A DNA stretch of 64,000 nucleotides, taken from positions 930,001 to 994,000 of the forward strand of contig JADWQD010000003.1 in the NCBI GenBank assembly GCA_016110215.1, given 5' to 3'. Of this stretch, positions 44,197 through 53,714 are shown one piece after another. The stretch's first letter is position 1. Every line of letters starts with the position of its first letter. Under the pieces are notes generated by a model. That model had not been told where the DNA came from and searched no databases. It worked only from the letters and a program-made list of their open reading frames with translations. The translations under genes and the position numbers were made by a program. Source of the stretch: Capronia americana. Taxonomy: Eukaryota; Ascomycota; Eurotiomycetes; Chaetothyriales; Herpotrichiellaceae.

Positions 44197-45088
44197 AAAG
44201 CAGCCAAAGGACCAAAAAGTCCCAAAGGGTACGACCCGGGCTATTGGAGTCTCGACTCGAGCTTTGGATATCAGAACGCAGGAATATTGGAATAGGCGAA
44301 GGCGAGGGCGTACGGAGTAAAGGCACCTCTTCTTCCGAGAAGTGAGACGACCATTCGGAGGGCCTTCGCAAAGGGTACCTAGGAACCGGATACGTCCTCG
44401 TCGAACCACATCACATCAACTTGTTAGCATCCGAGAGACATTTCGCGTTTTCGCATGGGGCGTTTTGGGGGGCGAAGGCCATACGACACGGGGACTTACG
44501 CCGGCACAAGGATACCGCGTCATAAGGACAGGATACGGTGGCAAGCTGCACGAGCGACCCGAGCAGGCGAGCAAAGCGATGATACATCAATGCACGGTAT
44601 GGATTGGAACGGCGTCATGAGACCAATGAACACAGATATTCACAACTCCGTTAGGCGCAGCACCCGCACGCTGAGAATCAGCCTGGTCGGTACGCCAGCT
44701 CGAGCAGCTGCCTAGATAATGCTGATACAATACGAACTACTACCCGAATGAACCCCAGCTAGGTCTGAAGGAAGTTTGCCGTTAGCCAGTTAGTTTGGAC
44801 ACTGGCCCTTGTCCAGTTGCGAACTGCCTGCTCTGCTTGAGTACATGATTTTCAGCATGAGATCCGAGGCTTCAAAACGCCGTGACAGTGCCCGATGTAC
44901 CCTTGTGCTCCCTCACGGATATTGAGAACGCAATGAATTCGGAAGTGACTCTTCGTGCTCTCAAGCACAGTAGTTGCCTTACAATCCAGCCCTCCTCCGC
45001 TCGCTTTCACTTCCAGGTTCTGATAGAGCACCGGCGCATTGCTATGTTCCGTCCCTTCCTTCATTCTTGCTCCTATTCAATCTTGGCA
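44197..45088. other. Intergenic, convergent 3' ends
   Basis: 890 bp between the 3' ends of the E2 and CWC22 genes. Frames are not protein-like. Nothing else seen. Confidence 0.5.
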
Positions 45089-47944
45089 TCAATCAAAATC
45101 TGCCGCCCTCGCCCTCCCAGCTGCCACCCCACCTCGTCCTGCCGGGCTAGGTGAGTATCGTCTCCCCTTCCCCTTCACACCGCCCCGTCTTGGTGGAGAT
45201 CTACTCCTGCTTCTCGAACGACTCAAAGACCTTGCACTGGCACTACTCGAATTGCGTCTCCTCATCCTTGGCGGAGGAGCTCGTCTGGATGGTGGCGAGA
45301 AGCTTCGACTTCGACTTCCACTCCTGCTTCTGCTTCTGCTTGGTGCGTATCTATCCCCCTTTCTACGCGGTGGTGGAGATCGTGACCGGGAGGGAGAGCG
45401 ACTGGGACTTCGTTTCGCAGTGCGACGAGTAAACCGCGGTGGGCTCCGAGGTTGTGCTTTTGGTGTCTCGGCGGGTACCAAACGCCGGCGTGAGGGGTGG
45501 ACAGCTGGACTGGCGGCCCTCCGTGGTGGCGGGGAGCGGGATCGACTAGGAGATCGGGTGCGAGAGCGAGAAGCTGAGTAATTCGCTTTCCGACGTGTGG
45601 GGGGAGCGCGCCGTGGTGCAGAACGAGAGCGCGAGCGCGAGGAATAGCTACTGTATGATAAGGAGCGAGTGCGGGCCCTCCCACGAGGTGGTCCTGCCTC
45701 TCTCCTGCGCTTTGGTGGTGGACTCCGCGAGACCGACAGAGACGGGGAGCGGCGCCTCGGTTGCGGGACGCGACGCGGTGGAGGGGACGGAGATCGCGAA
45801 GGCGACCGAGTTGGACTCCTTCCGCGCCTGACTGGACCACGTGCTGGCGGAGACCGAGATCTTGACGGAGAGACTGATCGGCGCGTGGCCCTCCCTTTGG
45901 GCCTGGGGTCTGGACTAAGAGATCTCCGCCGTCCGTTTCTATCCTTCGAAGGACTCCTTGAAGACCTGCTCGTCGTATAACTCGAATAACTCGAGTACGA
46001 GCTCACGCTCTCCGAGTCCGAGACCTCATCCTTCACCGGCGGCAAAGCAGGAATCTCTGGCTTGGGGAGGTTCTTGAGGTACTCGCGCATTTCCTCCGTG
46101 AGAGCGCCCATACCAATGCTTGTGAAGTAATTAATCGAGAAACGTGTGTTACGCGGTGTATCGGTTGGGAATAAGCCTGTGAAGCTTCCTCGAAGAATGT
46201 CATCTTTGAAGCGCTCCTGTAGTTTGGGGATGCCTAGTGCCTCAGCGAGATCTTGGAAGAGGATTTTGATGAAGATTCGACTGCTGGACGTGGTTTCTTC
46301 TTCGTTGAGGTGGACGACCGAGAAGACGTGCCAACCAATGGCATCGGTGGCCAGCAAGTGTCCGAAGAAACGTGCGATATTCCGTAGGCGGTTCGTCTCG
46401 TAGCGGTGGATTGTGTCGTAGTATTGAGCGAAGGACTGTTCGAATAGATCTGTCCAAAGGCGATTCAACTTGGCGAATCGTTCACCCACGAGGCCAAAGA
46501 ATTTGGAGTATGTCTTTTCCTGAGAGCAGCATTCCACGATCATAGAAGGCAACTCCGGTTCTTGACCCGCAGGCAATTGAATCTTCATCAGTTTGTGGCA
46601 TGCTTCCTCGAAGTCCAGACTAGACATGATCGTCAGATAAATCGTTCTTCGCAAGTTTACCAAGTCGGTGTTGGTCTGATCCTTGATTTCCACGGCGCGT
46701 TCTTGCTCGGCTTCTTCGTCGTCGGAACTTTCTTCGGCGCCACTGTCATCGTCATCGTCTGCATCGCTGTCCTCGCCCAGGATCTCGGCTTTGAGCTTCC
46801 TGTACGCTTCTTCGTGCTCTTCCCACTCAGGGTCGAATTTGAAAATGTTCAAAGTATCTTGGACGTCGATTTCGTCGTCGAGATCGACTTGGTGGGTGAT
46901 TTGGTCTTCTTCTTCCACTAGATCGAGTTCTTCGCGAATGGCAGGGTTGTCTTTGTACCGATCCTTTCTGACTTGAAAGAGAACCTCGATCATGTATTGC
47001 ACCCGTTTATCGATATCTGCTTCGTGGAGAATACTGCGGAATTGATCGAAGACGGCCAAAGCTATGGGCGGGCTCATCTCTTCCAGATGCTGGCCAACTT
47101 CTCTTGTCAAACCGACCGCGATCTCTACCGAGTCGTCTGACGGCTTATGCAGGAGCAGTAGGAGGAGCTGGGCGGCTACAGTTTCGTGCGCGACTTGCTG
47201 ATTGCACAGATGAGCAATAAACGTAGTGGAGGACAGGCAGACTGCTTTGTCATTTCTTTTGAAAGCCTTCCGGAACTGAACCACCAGGCGATTCAGTAAC
47301 AGCTCTCCAACTTGCGGCAGTTTTGTGTTGACAATGGCGGCCATCGCAGCATAAATTGGGGTAAAGGGCAGGGAAGCAGCCTGAGCTTTCATGATACTCC
47401 GACAGAACAGTCCTCGACCTCGGACAAGATTCTCACCAAACAGCTCGGGAACGATGTGTTTGATATTCGACACATTAACCTTGTTGATGAGGCCATTGAT
47501 CGATTTCTTCAGGGCCTCCCATGCCATCCGTTGATATTCTTTGCTCGTCTTGTCCGTGATCTGAGATTGTAGAGCTCGCAATCTCGCTGGCGGAATGTAG
47601 GTGCCGCCTGATCGCATTGTGAGGAGTTTCTCGTACTCTGCCTTTGCCGCAGCCTGCTTCTCTTCGGCGGTCAACGGTTTTCGTCTTGTATCTTCAGGCT
47701 CCTTCGGTTTGAACCTAGCGAGCAATTGTAGTTCCCGCTCGTCCATTTCGCGTTCTGGTTCTGGGCCATTCCGCCCTCGTTCCCCACCGTCCAACTGGCC
47801 GGGTGCTGGTCGACGACGCTTGGGGGAGGGCGATCGAGACGGGGGAGACCTCTTTCTGGCTGTCGAAGGACCTGGAGAATAGGAGCCACCTGGAGGCGGG
47901 GTGGGCAGGCGAACAGCGGATGAGAGCAACATGGTATCTGCCAT
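45089..47944 (-). CDS. CWC22: Pre-mRNA-splicing factor CWC22
   Basis: Single exon, 951 residues. It starts at the ATG of MADTMLLSS, since the in-frame upstream codon is TTG. CWC22 is a spliceosome component that in animals loads the exon-junction helicase eIF4A3. Domains in order: a Pro/Ser/Arg-rich N-terminus; the MIF4G domain at about 130-320 (KKSINGLINKVNVSNIKHIVPELF, NLVRGRGLFCRSIMKAQ); an acidic linker with EDSDADDDDDSGAEESSDDEE at about 400; the MA3 domain at about 435-550 (NLRRTIYLTIMSSLDFEEACHKL); and a tail of roughly 300 residues full of RS, SRSRS and SPPPRR dipeptides. The RS tail is far longer than in budding yeast and resembles the animal form. Nuclear localisation is expected. 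It is divergent from DPM2. Confidence 0.95.
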   Translation of the reverse strand: MADTMLLSSAVRLPTPPPGGSYSPGPSTARKRSPPSRSPSPKRRRPAPGQLDGGERGRNGPEPEREMDERELQLLARFKPKEPEDTRRKPLTAEEKQAAAKAEYEKLLTMRSGGTYIPPARLRALQSQITDKTSKEYQRMAWEALKKSINGLINKVNVSNIKHIVPELFGENLVRGRGLFCRSIMKAQAASLPFTPIYAAMAAIVNTKLPQVGELLLNRLVVQFRKAFKRNDKAVCLSSTTFIAHLCNQQVAHETVAAQLLLLLLHKPSDDSVEIAVGLTREVGQHLEEMSPPIALAVFDQFRSILHEADIDKRVQYMIEVLFQVRKDRYKDNPAIREELDLVEEEDQITHQVDLDDEIDVQDTLNIFKFDPEWEEHEEAYRKLKAEILGEDSDADDDDDSGAEESSDDEEAEQERAVEIKDQTNTDLVNLRRTIYLTIMSSLDFEEACHKLMKIQLPAGQEPELPSMIVECCSQEKTYSKFFGLVGERFAKLNRLWTDLFEQSFAQYYDTIHRYETNRLRNIARFFGHLLATDAIGWHVFSVVHLNEEETTSSSRIFIKILFQDLAEALGIPKLQERFKDDILRGSFTGLFPTDTPRNTRFSINYFTSIGMGALTEEMREYLKNLPKPEIPALPPVKDEVSDSESVSSYSSYSSYTTSRSSRSPSKDRNGRRRSLSPDPRPKGRATRRSVSPSRSRSPPARGPVRRGRSPTRSPSRSPSPPPRRVPQPRRRSPSLSVSRSPPPKRRREAGPPRGRARTRSLSYSSYSSRSRSRSAPRRAPPTRRKANYSASRSRTRSPSRSRSPPPRRAASPAVHPSRRRLVPAETPKAQPRSPPRFTRRTAKRSPSRSPSRSRSPPPRRKGDRYAPSRSRSRSGSRSRSFSPPSRRAPPPRMRRRNSSSASARSLSRSRSRSRSPPRRGGVKGKGRRYSPSPAGRGGVAAGRARAADFD

Positions 47945-48310
47945 GATGGCTGTCTTCAAGAAGGATGAAGTAATGGATGAATGGATGCACTGTGACTACC
48001 CCCTCGCCAGTCGCCTCGTCACAAAGGCGAAGGTGTCGGAGTGACGAAGTTTGTAGAGAACTTGAAAAGTTGTGGCTGAAGGCGAGGCCAGCGACAGGCA
48101 TACATCGACAAGTTTGAACCCGCGAAATTTGGAGGCCCGGGATCGGAAAAACTATCCCGACGCTAGTTCCCTTTTGTGCTCCCTTTTTCTGAGCGCGACT
48201 GCGTGTTCAATTCGTGAACGGTTGCTAGGGATCGACTTTCCAGGTCCTTTCTATTGTGGCTGTCTCGACCAGTGCACACTATAACGCCAAGGGAAGAGCC
48301 TTTTGCAGAG
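47945..48310. promoter_or_regulatory. Divergent promoter of CWC22 and DPM2
   Basis: About 370 bp between the two start codons, on opposite strands. Both 5' UTRs and promoters must lie here. No specific factor site recognised. Confidence 0.5.
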
Positions 48311-48694
48311 ATGGTATAATTTCCCCTTTAGCACCGGGAGAGTCTGCAGGAAAGCGCTAACCCTTGTCGCAGTTGGACAAACTCGTGGGCATGGCGATGC
48401 TCGTGGTAGCGACCACAGTCTTCCTCTACTACACTCTATGGACGCTGTTCATGGTATGTCCGCCTTCCAGACTGGCATGGATTTCCATACTCATTTTTCT
48501 TATAGCCGTTCGTGGATGACGACCATCCCCTGCAAAGCCTCTTTCCTCCCCGCGTTTGGGCAATTCGAATCCCAGTGATCCTCACTCTTCTCGCTTCAGC
48601 AGTCGTTGGGACATTCCTCGCCATGGTCATGATCAGGAGCAACAGGAAAAAGGCGGCAAAGGCACGAGCTGCTGCCGCGAAGAAAACGAAATAG
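48311..48694 (+). CDS. DPM2: Dolichol-phosphate mannose synthase regulatory subunit DPM2
   Basis: Three exons, 48311-48313, 48373-48453 and 48506-48694, give 90 residues. DPM2 is a small ER membrane protein that stabilises and activates the DPM1 catalytic subunit, which makes dolichol-phosphate mannose for N-glycans, O-mannosylation and GPI anchors. Two membrane spans are visible (LVGMAMLVVATTVFLYYTLW and IPVILTLLASAVVGTFLAM) around the loop PFVDDDHPLQSLFPPRVW, which is nearly fixed in the family. The C-terminus is a Lys/Ala cytosolic tail (RKKAAKARAAAAKKTK). The first exon is only the start codon, followed at once by GTATAA. The next exon begins LDKLVG, which is where fungal DPM2 proteins start after Met. 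Confidence 0.9.
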
Positions 48695-49725
48695 GAAGAA
48701 AATGATGCGGGATCTTCTTTGTTCTGGGAATTGTACGGCCATGCTTCTTTCGGACCGGCCAGGGGAGATTCAAGCGTCATAAAGCGGAACATCAAGATTG
48801 TTGGTAGCTGTGTGGTCAATATTGACAAGTAGGCTCCCGTTGGGTTGGCTTGAAATGGGCCGTGTGCTTGCCGCCGAACCATGGCAGAAAGTCCAACACA
48901 GACAGCATCTTGAGTGCAATACACTCTAGGCTCGACGGCCGTCTGATCTGTGCTTCGGAGCTGGGTATGGGATGCTGCACTTCATGGCTGTCATAGCACC
49001 AACAGCCTTCTTTCAATCGATTGTTTAATGGTCCGCTCCAGCGTAAGGAGTATTTCTTGGTCTTCTCCCAGTTGCAAGGTGATGGAGACGTCACTCTGAC
49101 TGTTGCCAATCCACGTCATAGAGGTGTTGGGAATCAAGGTCTGGGCCGTGAGAAGAGTCTGAGCTGATGTCGGACTCGGAAGCTGCAGGCGGAAGGTTCG
49201 TGCTATTTTGGAGCGCAGTGACTCGCCCGTGCCCGCCCCAGCCACCGCGTGCATCTGAGCTTCCCCCGCACCAGGCGCGGCCAACCAATCCCCGGGTGAC
49301 CTCGTGGTCCTCAGCAGCCCCCCATTTGGCGATAAGCAAGTCATCTAGAGGCCTCCTGACTCAACTGTTTGATTGCTGGCTTGGGCGGTACTCAACTGGT
49401 CACTTGCACCTGACTGCCCTCTGACTACATCTTCACTTTGTCCTCATCCACATAAATACACAATCTACACTCCTTCTCTTAACGTGTACAAGCTCATTCT
49501 CCTAGCTAAGTCTGCACGAAAGTTGATCTCCCGGTAGACGATCGATCAAACCGCCTCCTCTCCAAAACACGCGTCGAGCAACCCCGCGTCGGCAGGGGTA
49601 CTTCCTGCGACACTCACTCGCCGCCTCGACCGTCCTTCAAGATCCGGACCTCGCTGCCCGTCTAGAGCAGCCTGCTGAGGCGCCTGGCTCGGCCGTGCCG
49701 TAGATCTGTAGTGTGAAGGACTTGA
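48695..49725. other. Intergenic, with one doubtful minus-strand ORF
   Basis: One kb between DPM2 and the BCAS3-like gene. It contains the doubtful 117-residue ORF at 48991-49344, listed separately, and the 5' region of the propeller gene. No other gene seen. Confidence 0.45.
48991..49344 (-). CDS. Doubtful small hypothetical protein
   Basis: Open frame of 117 residues with a true ATG. The second half (KIARTFRLQLPSPTSAQTL, then ITLQLGEDQEILLTLERTI) has alternating hydrophobic spacing and fungal-like third codon positions, so it could be a real small protein or the last exon of one. The first 35 residues are Gly/Ala/Thr-rich and less convincing. I recognise no family. The position between a plus-strand gene end and a plus-strand gene start allows an independent minus-strand gene. 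Chance is a serious alternative. Confidence 0.28.
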   Translation of the reverse strand: MTCLSPNGGLLRTTRSPGDWLAAPGAGEAQMHAVAGAGTGESLRSKIARTFRLQLPSPTSAQTLLTAQTLIPNTSMTWIGNSQSDVSITLQLGEDQEILLTLERTIKQSIERRLLVL

Positions 49726-52700
49726 ATGCCAGCATCCAACAAAGCAGTCTATACCGCCGACTCACGATACCCAGACATAGAAGACCCCCAAACCATCGCC
49801 GAGCAAGACACCATTCCATCAAGAGTCGGAAAGAGGAAGACGAAGAATGCTGCTGCCCGACAGCTGCCTAGCGTCGACAATGCCGACAAGAGCACAGAGT
49901 CAGCCTCAATGGGTCAATCTCAGCTCCCGTCTTCCACCTCAAATCCTCCATCCTCAATTCTCGGCCACCTACCCCAGGCATTCCCCCAAACCAGAAGGAG
50001 CAATGGCTTCGATGCCTTGAACGATACGAACTCTTCACAGAAAGTTTCGGATGAGCATACTCCTCCAGTCGACCTCTGGGCTCGGAATGCTAGTCACGGC
50101 AGGATCCCGCCAGTGGAGCCCATTCCGGGCTTGAACCCAGGCACTTCACCGCCATACGAGCCTGGATTTAGCACTCGAGTCGCCTTCAATGCTAGGAGTC
50201 CGCCAATCTCGCCCCCCATGCGCAATGCGCGTCCGGTGAGCTATGGCGGAGGCATTCCTGCCCTCCCGAGCCACCACAGAATGTCTACCTCTCCTTACGG
50301 CTATGGCATCACCGCTTATGGCTCTCCTCCTGCACTGCCTCATCTGCCCCAACAACACTTCTACGGCGCTCACGATGTTGACTTGGGCGTCCGCTCTCCG
50401 CATACGCCCTTGCCAGAACCGGCTCCCTTGAAGTTCACCCGCTTACCTGGCTCAGGATCTGAGTCTCGAGATGCGATTCTTCTGGCTGTGGATGGGGAGC
50501 TGCATCTCGTCAGCTACAACGGTGAGAAAGTAGAATACATTGGGGCACTCAGTGGCGTGCAGGGCGCTATAGTTGACGCCACACTGCTTACTTGGAATAC
50601 TGGGGATGACCCTTTCCCGACTCTCCGACCGTTGGTGGCACTCGTGGTCCATGGGTCTGGTGCTCCACGGACCGGGACATCTCCCGTTGAAGACCAACCC
50701 TACCATGGAACTCCCAACAGTGTTCCGGAGACCAGAGTAGTGGTATATTCTTTAAGCAAGAGCCGCGAGGTGGCAGAGCTGTTGAGGGTTCCCACTGGTC
50801 CCGCAGGCTTCCCAGGTGTCCCTACAAGTAGCGGGCGACCGACAGATCTGAAGATCCATGCCAGCGGTAATTTCGTTGTCGTCTTTTCTGGGGAGAGTGG
50901 CGAAATCTTTGTTTTCGCCCTCCGAAGGGGCAAGGACTCTGCCGTCTTCGAATGCTTGGGCAAGTACTGGACCACTCTACAGCCTCATTTACAACGAAGA
51001 GATTCCTCTTCTCATGGACCAGCCTCCGATGCGGACATTTCCCCCGCCGACCTTGGCCGTGGCACGGACGCGGAGAATCCACCCATTCTGTGTCTCAATG
51101 GGCGATGGCTGGCCTTTTGCCCAGCAAGTACCTCTTCTCGAAGGTCCATTGGTGCGGTCCTGGGTGATTATGTGGTCTACGGCAAGAACTCAAATGTCAA
51201 CGCTGGAACTGCTCCGGCAAGACCTCTGCCGAACTGCGAGGTCGATTCTCCGGATGTCGATACTTTCTTGAGCAAAGTCGCAAAAGGCTTTGCACAAGAA
51301 GCTGTCAGAGGTGCAAAGTGGATCAGCGAGAAAGGCATGCAAACGTGGCAAAACTATTGGAAGAAGGATACAGGCAGTCCCGGCCAGCCTGCTCTGCCAT
51401 CCTCCAGCCCTCCAGTATATTCTCCCCATCTTGCCCTGACCCAGTTTCCTCCTACACATGCAATTGAACAACAAGGCATATCCAGAGACCCGGAGTTGGT
51501 TAGCATTCTCGATTTGAAACTGCTTCAGGAAAATCAAGGCCGAAAGGGCGTTGAGCTGAGTCCGGTGATCACTTTCCAGCCACCGGGTGGCTGTAGCTTC
51601 TTGTCTTTCACGCCCACCGGCCTAGGACTCTTGACCGCAAGTCGTAAGGGCGACGTACAGTACATCTGGGACCTGATGCAAATGAAATACACCCACGGTT
51701 CGCCAACTTCAACCTCGGTTGAAAGCAGCCGGGTGCGGCAGATTGCACGGTACGAACGCTTAAGCCCTTCTACTATTGTCGACATTGCTTGGGATGGACC
51801 GACTGGATATAGGTTCGCTCTTCTAACCAAAAACCGAACTATTCATATCTTTGACTTGCCGCAAACGGCCTTCCGATGGCCACCACCCGCGGTCAAGAAG
51901 ACTCGGCCAACCTCTGCCCCCATCGACCCCTCCCAAGTCAAGATAGAACACGACCCTGCGCCATCAGGGGGTTTCCTTGCCTCAGCCATAAGCCTTGCGG
52001 GCAGGACGCAGCCAATGCTGGCGAGTCTGCGCGGAAGAGCGCCGAGTATCAACGGCGGTCTAGCCGGAGCAGCCCCAATGGGTATTGGCTTCGCTTCTAC
52101 GACCAGCATCAAAAGCGGTGGCAGAGCAGTGGCCGCGGGCCTTAGCAAGTCCCTTGGTGCTGCCTCTGAGACCGTTACCAGCATTCGACACGCGAACCAG
52201 AGCAGGCTTCACCTGAGAATTCCCGCGAGACCAGGGATGTTCTGTTGGTTGCGGCGTGACGGGAAGTCGATATTGTCTATCTTAGACGAAAACAATGTCA
52301 AAAACTACTATGTTCGCATGACCAAGCCTCGAGAGAACCGCCAGATGGACACTGTGTCTGTTTTCGATGCACGAAAGGCGGTCGCCACCAAATTACCGAA
52401 GGCTGGGGAACTCACCATCGGGCGAACGTCGAAAGACTTCCCGGCTGAATCAGAGGACAAGAGCAATGAAAGACCTGCTTTGGTTGGCTTTTGGAAGCCT
52501 AGGCTAAACAGAGATGTAGGCTCGAGAACGCCACATCCGTTGGCCTCGGCTGAAATCGAAACCAATGCTCCGTATCAGCCATTCCATTCGGATCGCAGAG
52601 TTAGGATATCCTTGAACTCTGGACAAGCAGCTTCAATCATCGAGTTCCAGCCGTCTATACACCAAGGACGCCACTCGAGTCCACAGTCTTCAGACAGGTG

Positions 52701-53004
52701 GATTTTCGGTGATGATATCTCCTTCAGCACGCAGAGCATCATTAAGCCCAGCCTGCAAAGCGCGGACGGCAGCAATACCATCTATCGCCAGACGACAATT
52801 GTTTCGGGTCACACAAGTTCAGATATGCCCCCCACACAATCCTTCGACGATGACATTGCTCAAGTCTTCAGCAGCACGAAGAAGAAGAAGGGCAAGAAAA
52901 ATCGGGCTCAAGCGCGCTTGCTCGACGAGCCTGATGACTATACGGCCAACGATGTGTCTTTCGACCCGGATGAAGATCTGCTAGCGGGTGAAGATCCTCT
53001 TTAA
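49726..53004 (+). CDS. BCAS3/WD40-like beta-propeller protein
   Basis: Single exon, 1092 residues. Residues 1-235 are Ser/Pro-rich and probably disordered. Residues about 245-740 read like a seven-bladed propeller of the BCAS3/Atg18-like kind: AILLAVDGELHLVSY, TDLKIHASGNFVVVFSGESGEIFVFAL, then FLSFTPTGLGLLTASRKGDVQYIWDL, and ALLTKNRTIHIFDL. The words DLKxxxSG and FSPxGxxLxTAS recall PROPPIN and BCAS3 proteins, which act at autophagic or endosomal membranes, but I see no FRRG lipid-binding motif. The C-terminal 350 residues are less ordered and end in a Lys-rich patch (STKKKKGKKNRAQ) and an acidic tail. A function in autophagy or vesicle traffic is inference from resemblance. It is convergent with CFT1. 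Confidence 0.75.
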   Translation: MPASNKAVYTADSRYPDIEDPQTIAEQDTIPSRVGKRKTKNAAARQLPSVDNADKSTESASMGQSQLPSSTSNPPSSILGHLPQAFPQTRRSNGFDALNDTNSSQKVSDEHTPPVDLWARNASHGRIPPVEPIPGLNPGTSPPYEPGFSTRVAFNARSPPISPPMRNARPVSYGGGIPALPSHHRMSTSPYGYGITAYGSPPALPHLPQQHFYGAHDVDLGVRSPHTPLPEPAPLKFTRLPGSGSESRDAILLAVDGELHLVSYNGEKVEYIGALSGVQGAIVDATLLTWNTGDDPFPTLRPLVALVVHGSGAPRTGTSPVEDQPYHGTPNSVPETRVVVYSLSKSREVAELLRVPTGPAGFPGVPTSSGRPTDLKIHASGNFVVVFSGESGEIFVFALRRGKDSAVFECLGKYWTTLQPHLQRRDSSSHGPASDADISPADLGRGTDAENPPILCLNGRWLAFCPASTSSRRSIGAVLGDYVVYGKNSNVNAGTAPARPLPNCEVDSPDVDTFLSKVAKGFAQEAVRGAKWISEKGMQTWQNYWKKDTGSPGQPALPSSSPPVYSPHLALTQFPPTHAIEQQGISRDPELVSILDLKLLQENQGRKGVELSPVITFQPPGGCSFLSFTPTGLGLLTASRKGDVQYIWDLMQMKYTHGSPTSTSVESSRVRQIARYERLSPSTIVDIAWDGPTGYRFALLTKNRTIHIFDLPQTAFRWPPPAVKKTRPTSAPIDPSQVKIEHDPAPSGGFLASAISLAGRTQPMLASLRGRAPSINGGLAGAAPMGIGFASTTSIKSGGRAVAAGLSKSLGAASETVTSIRHANQSRLHLRIPARPGMFCWLRRDGKSILSILDENNVKNYYVRMTKPRENRQMDTVSVFDARKAVATKLPKAGELTIGRTSKDFPAESEDKSNERPALVGFWKPRLNRDVGSRTPHPLASAEIETNAPYQPFHSDRRVRISLNSGQAASIIEFQPSIHQGRHSSPQSSDRWIFGDDISFSTQSIIKPSLQSADGSNTIYRQTTIVSGHTSSDMPPTQSFDDDIAQVFSSTKKKKGKKNRAQARLLDEPDDYTANDVSFDPDEDLLAGEDPL

Positions 53005-53714
53005 GCATGCATCCCACAGATGCTGATGTATTTAGAGACAGCAAGGTGCACCATACATAGCTGCAAAGCCGCGCTTTAGCATCTCGACTTTGCTCCGATT
53101 CGGGTTCACTATAGCCATAGCGTGGTTGACGAGTTTGGGGAAAGCTCCATCTCAGGCTCTAGACGAGGCCCGGTGTCGTGTGCTCAAGGTGCCTTGAGTC
53201 GTCTACGAGCTACCCTTCCGTTCTCATGAACACTGCCTTCACTCGCAATGGCAAAATCTGGCGTATCGCTTTCAGACACGACCCGGCCGGGTTATTTGGT
53301 AGATATTGGCTTCCGCATCGAGCATCTCAATACACAAACAAATAGAGCCAGTTTCAAAGAGCAATTGCTTCAGTTCCACTACGCGGGCTTTGGATACTGA
53401 TAGAGATGGTGCTGGGAAACCGACCCATCCATCCATCACGTAGATTTAGGCCAAAAGGTAGTGGAGGAAAACACAAGAGTAAGTACAGTAAAACACCCTG
53501 ACACAGCAAGTGTTGCAGGCAGACTATTTCAAGTAATCACCAGGAACCCAACGAATAAGAACTCCAAAGTGCAACCCTCGGGTTCGGACTCTACCTGTCT
53601 TGTCACGCAATCAATATGTTTGTCTATTCCAGTCCCATCGTTCCGAGGGCGCCTCATCTCCTCCATGCTGCCATCACATTTGCTATCCTATTGTCAAGAC
53701 CCTCCCATTTCCAC
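53005..53714. other. Intergenic, convergent 3' ends
   Basis: 710 bp between the 3' ends of the propeller gene and CFT1. Plus-strand frames at 53461-53945 are shadows of the CFT1 end or random. No gene seen. Confidence 0.5.
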
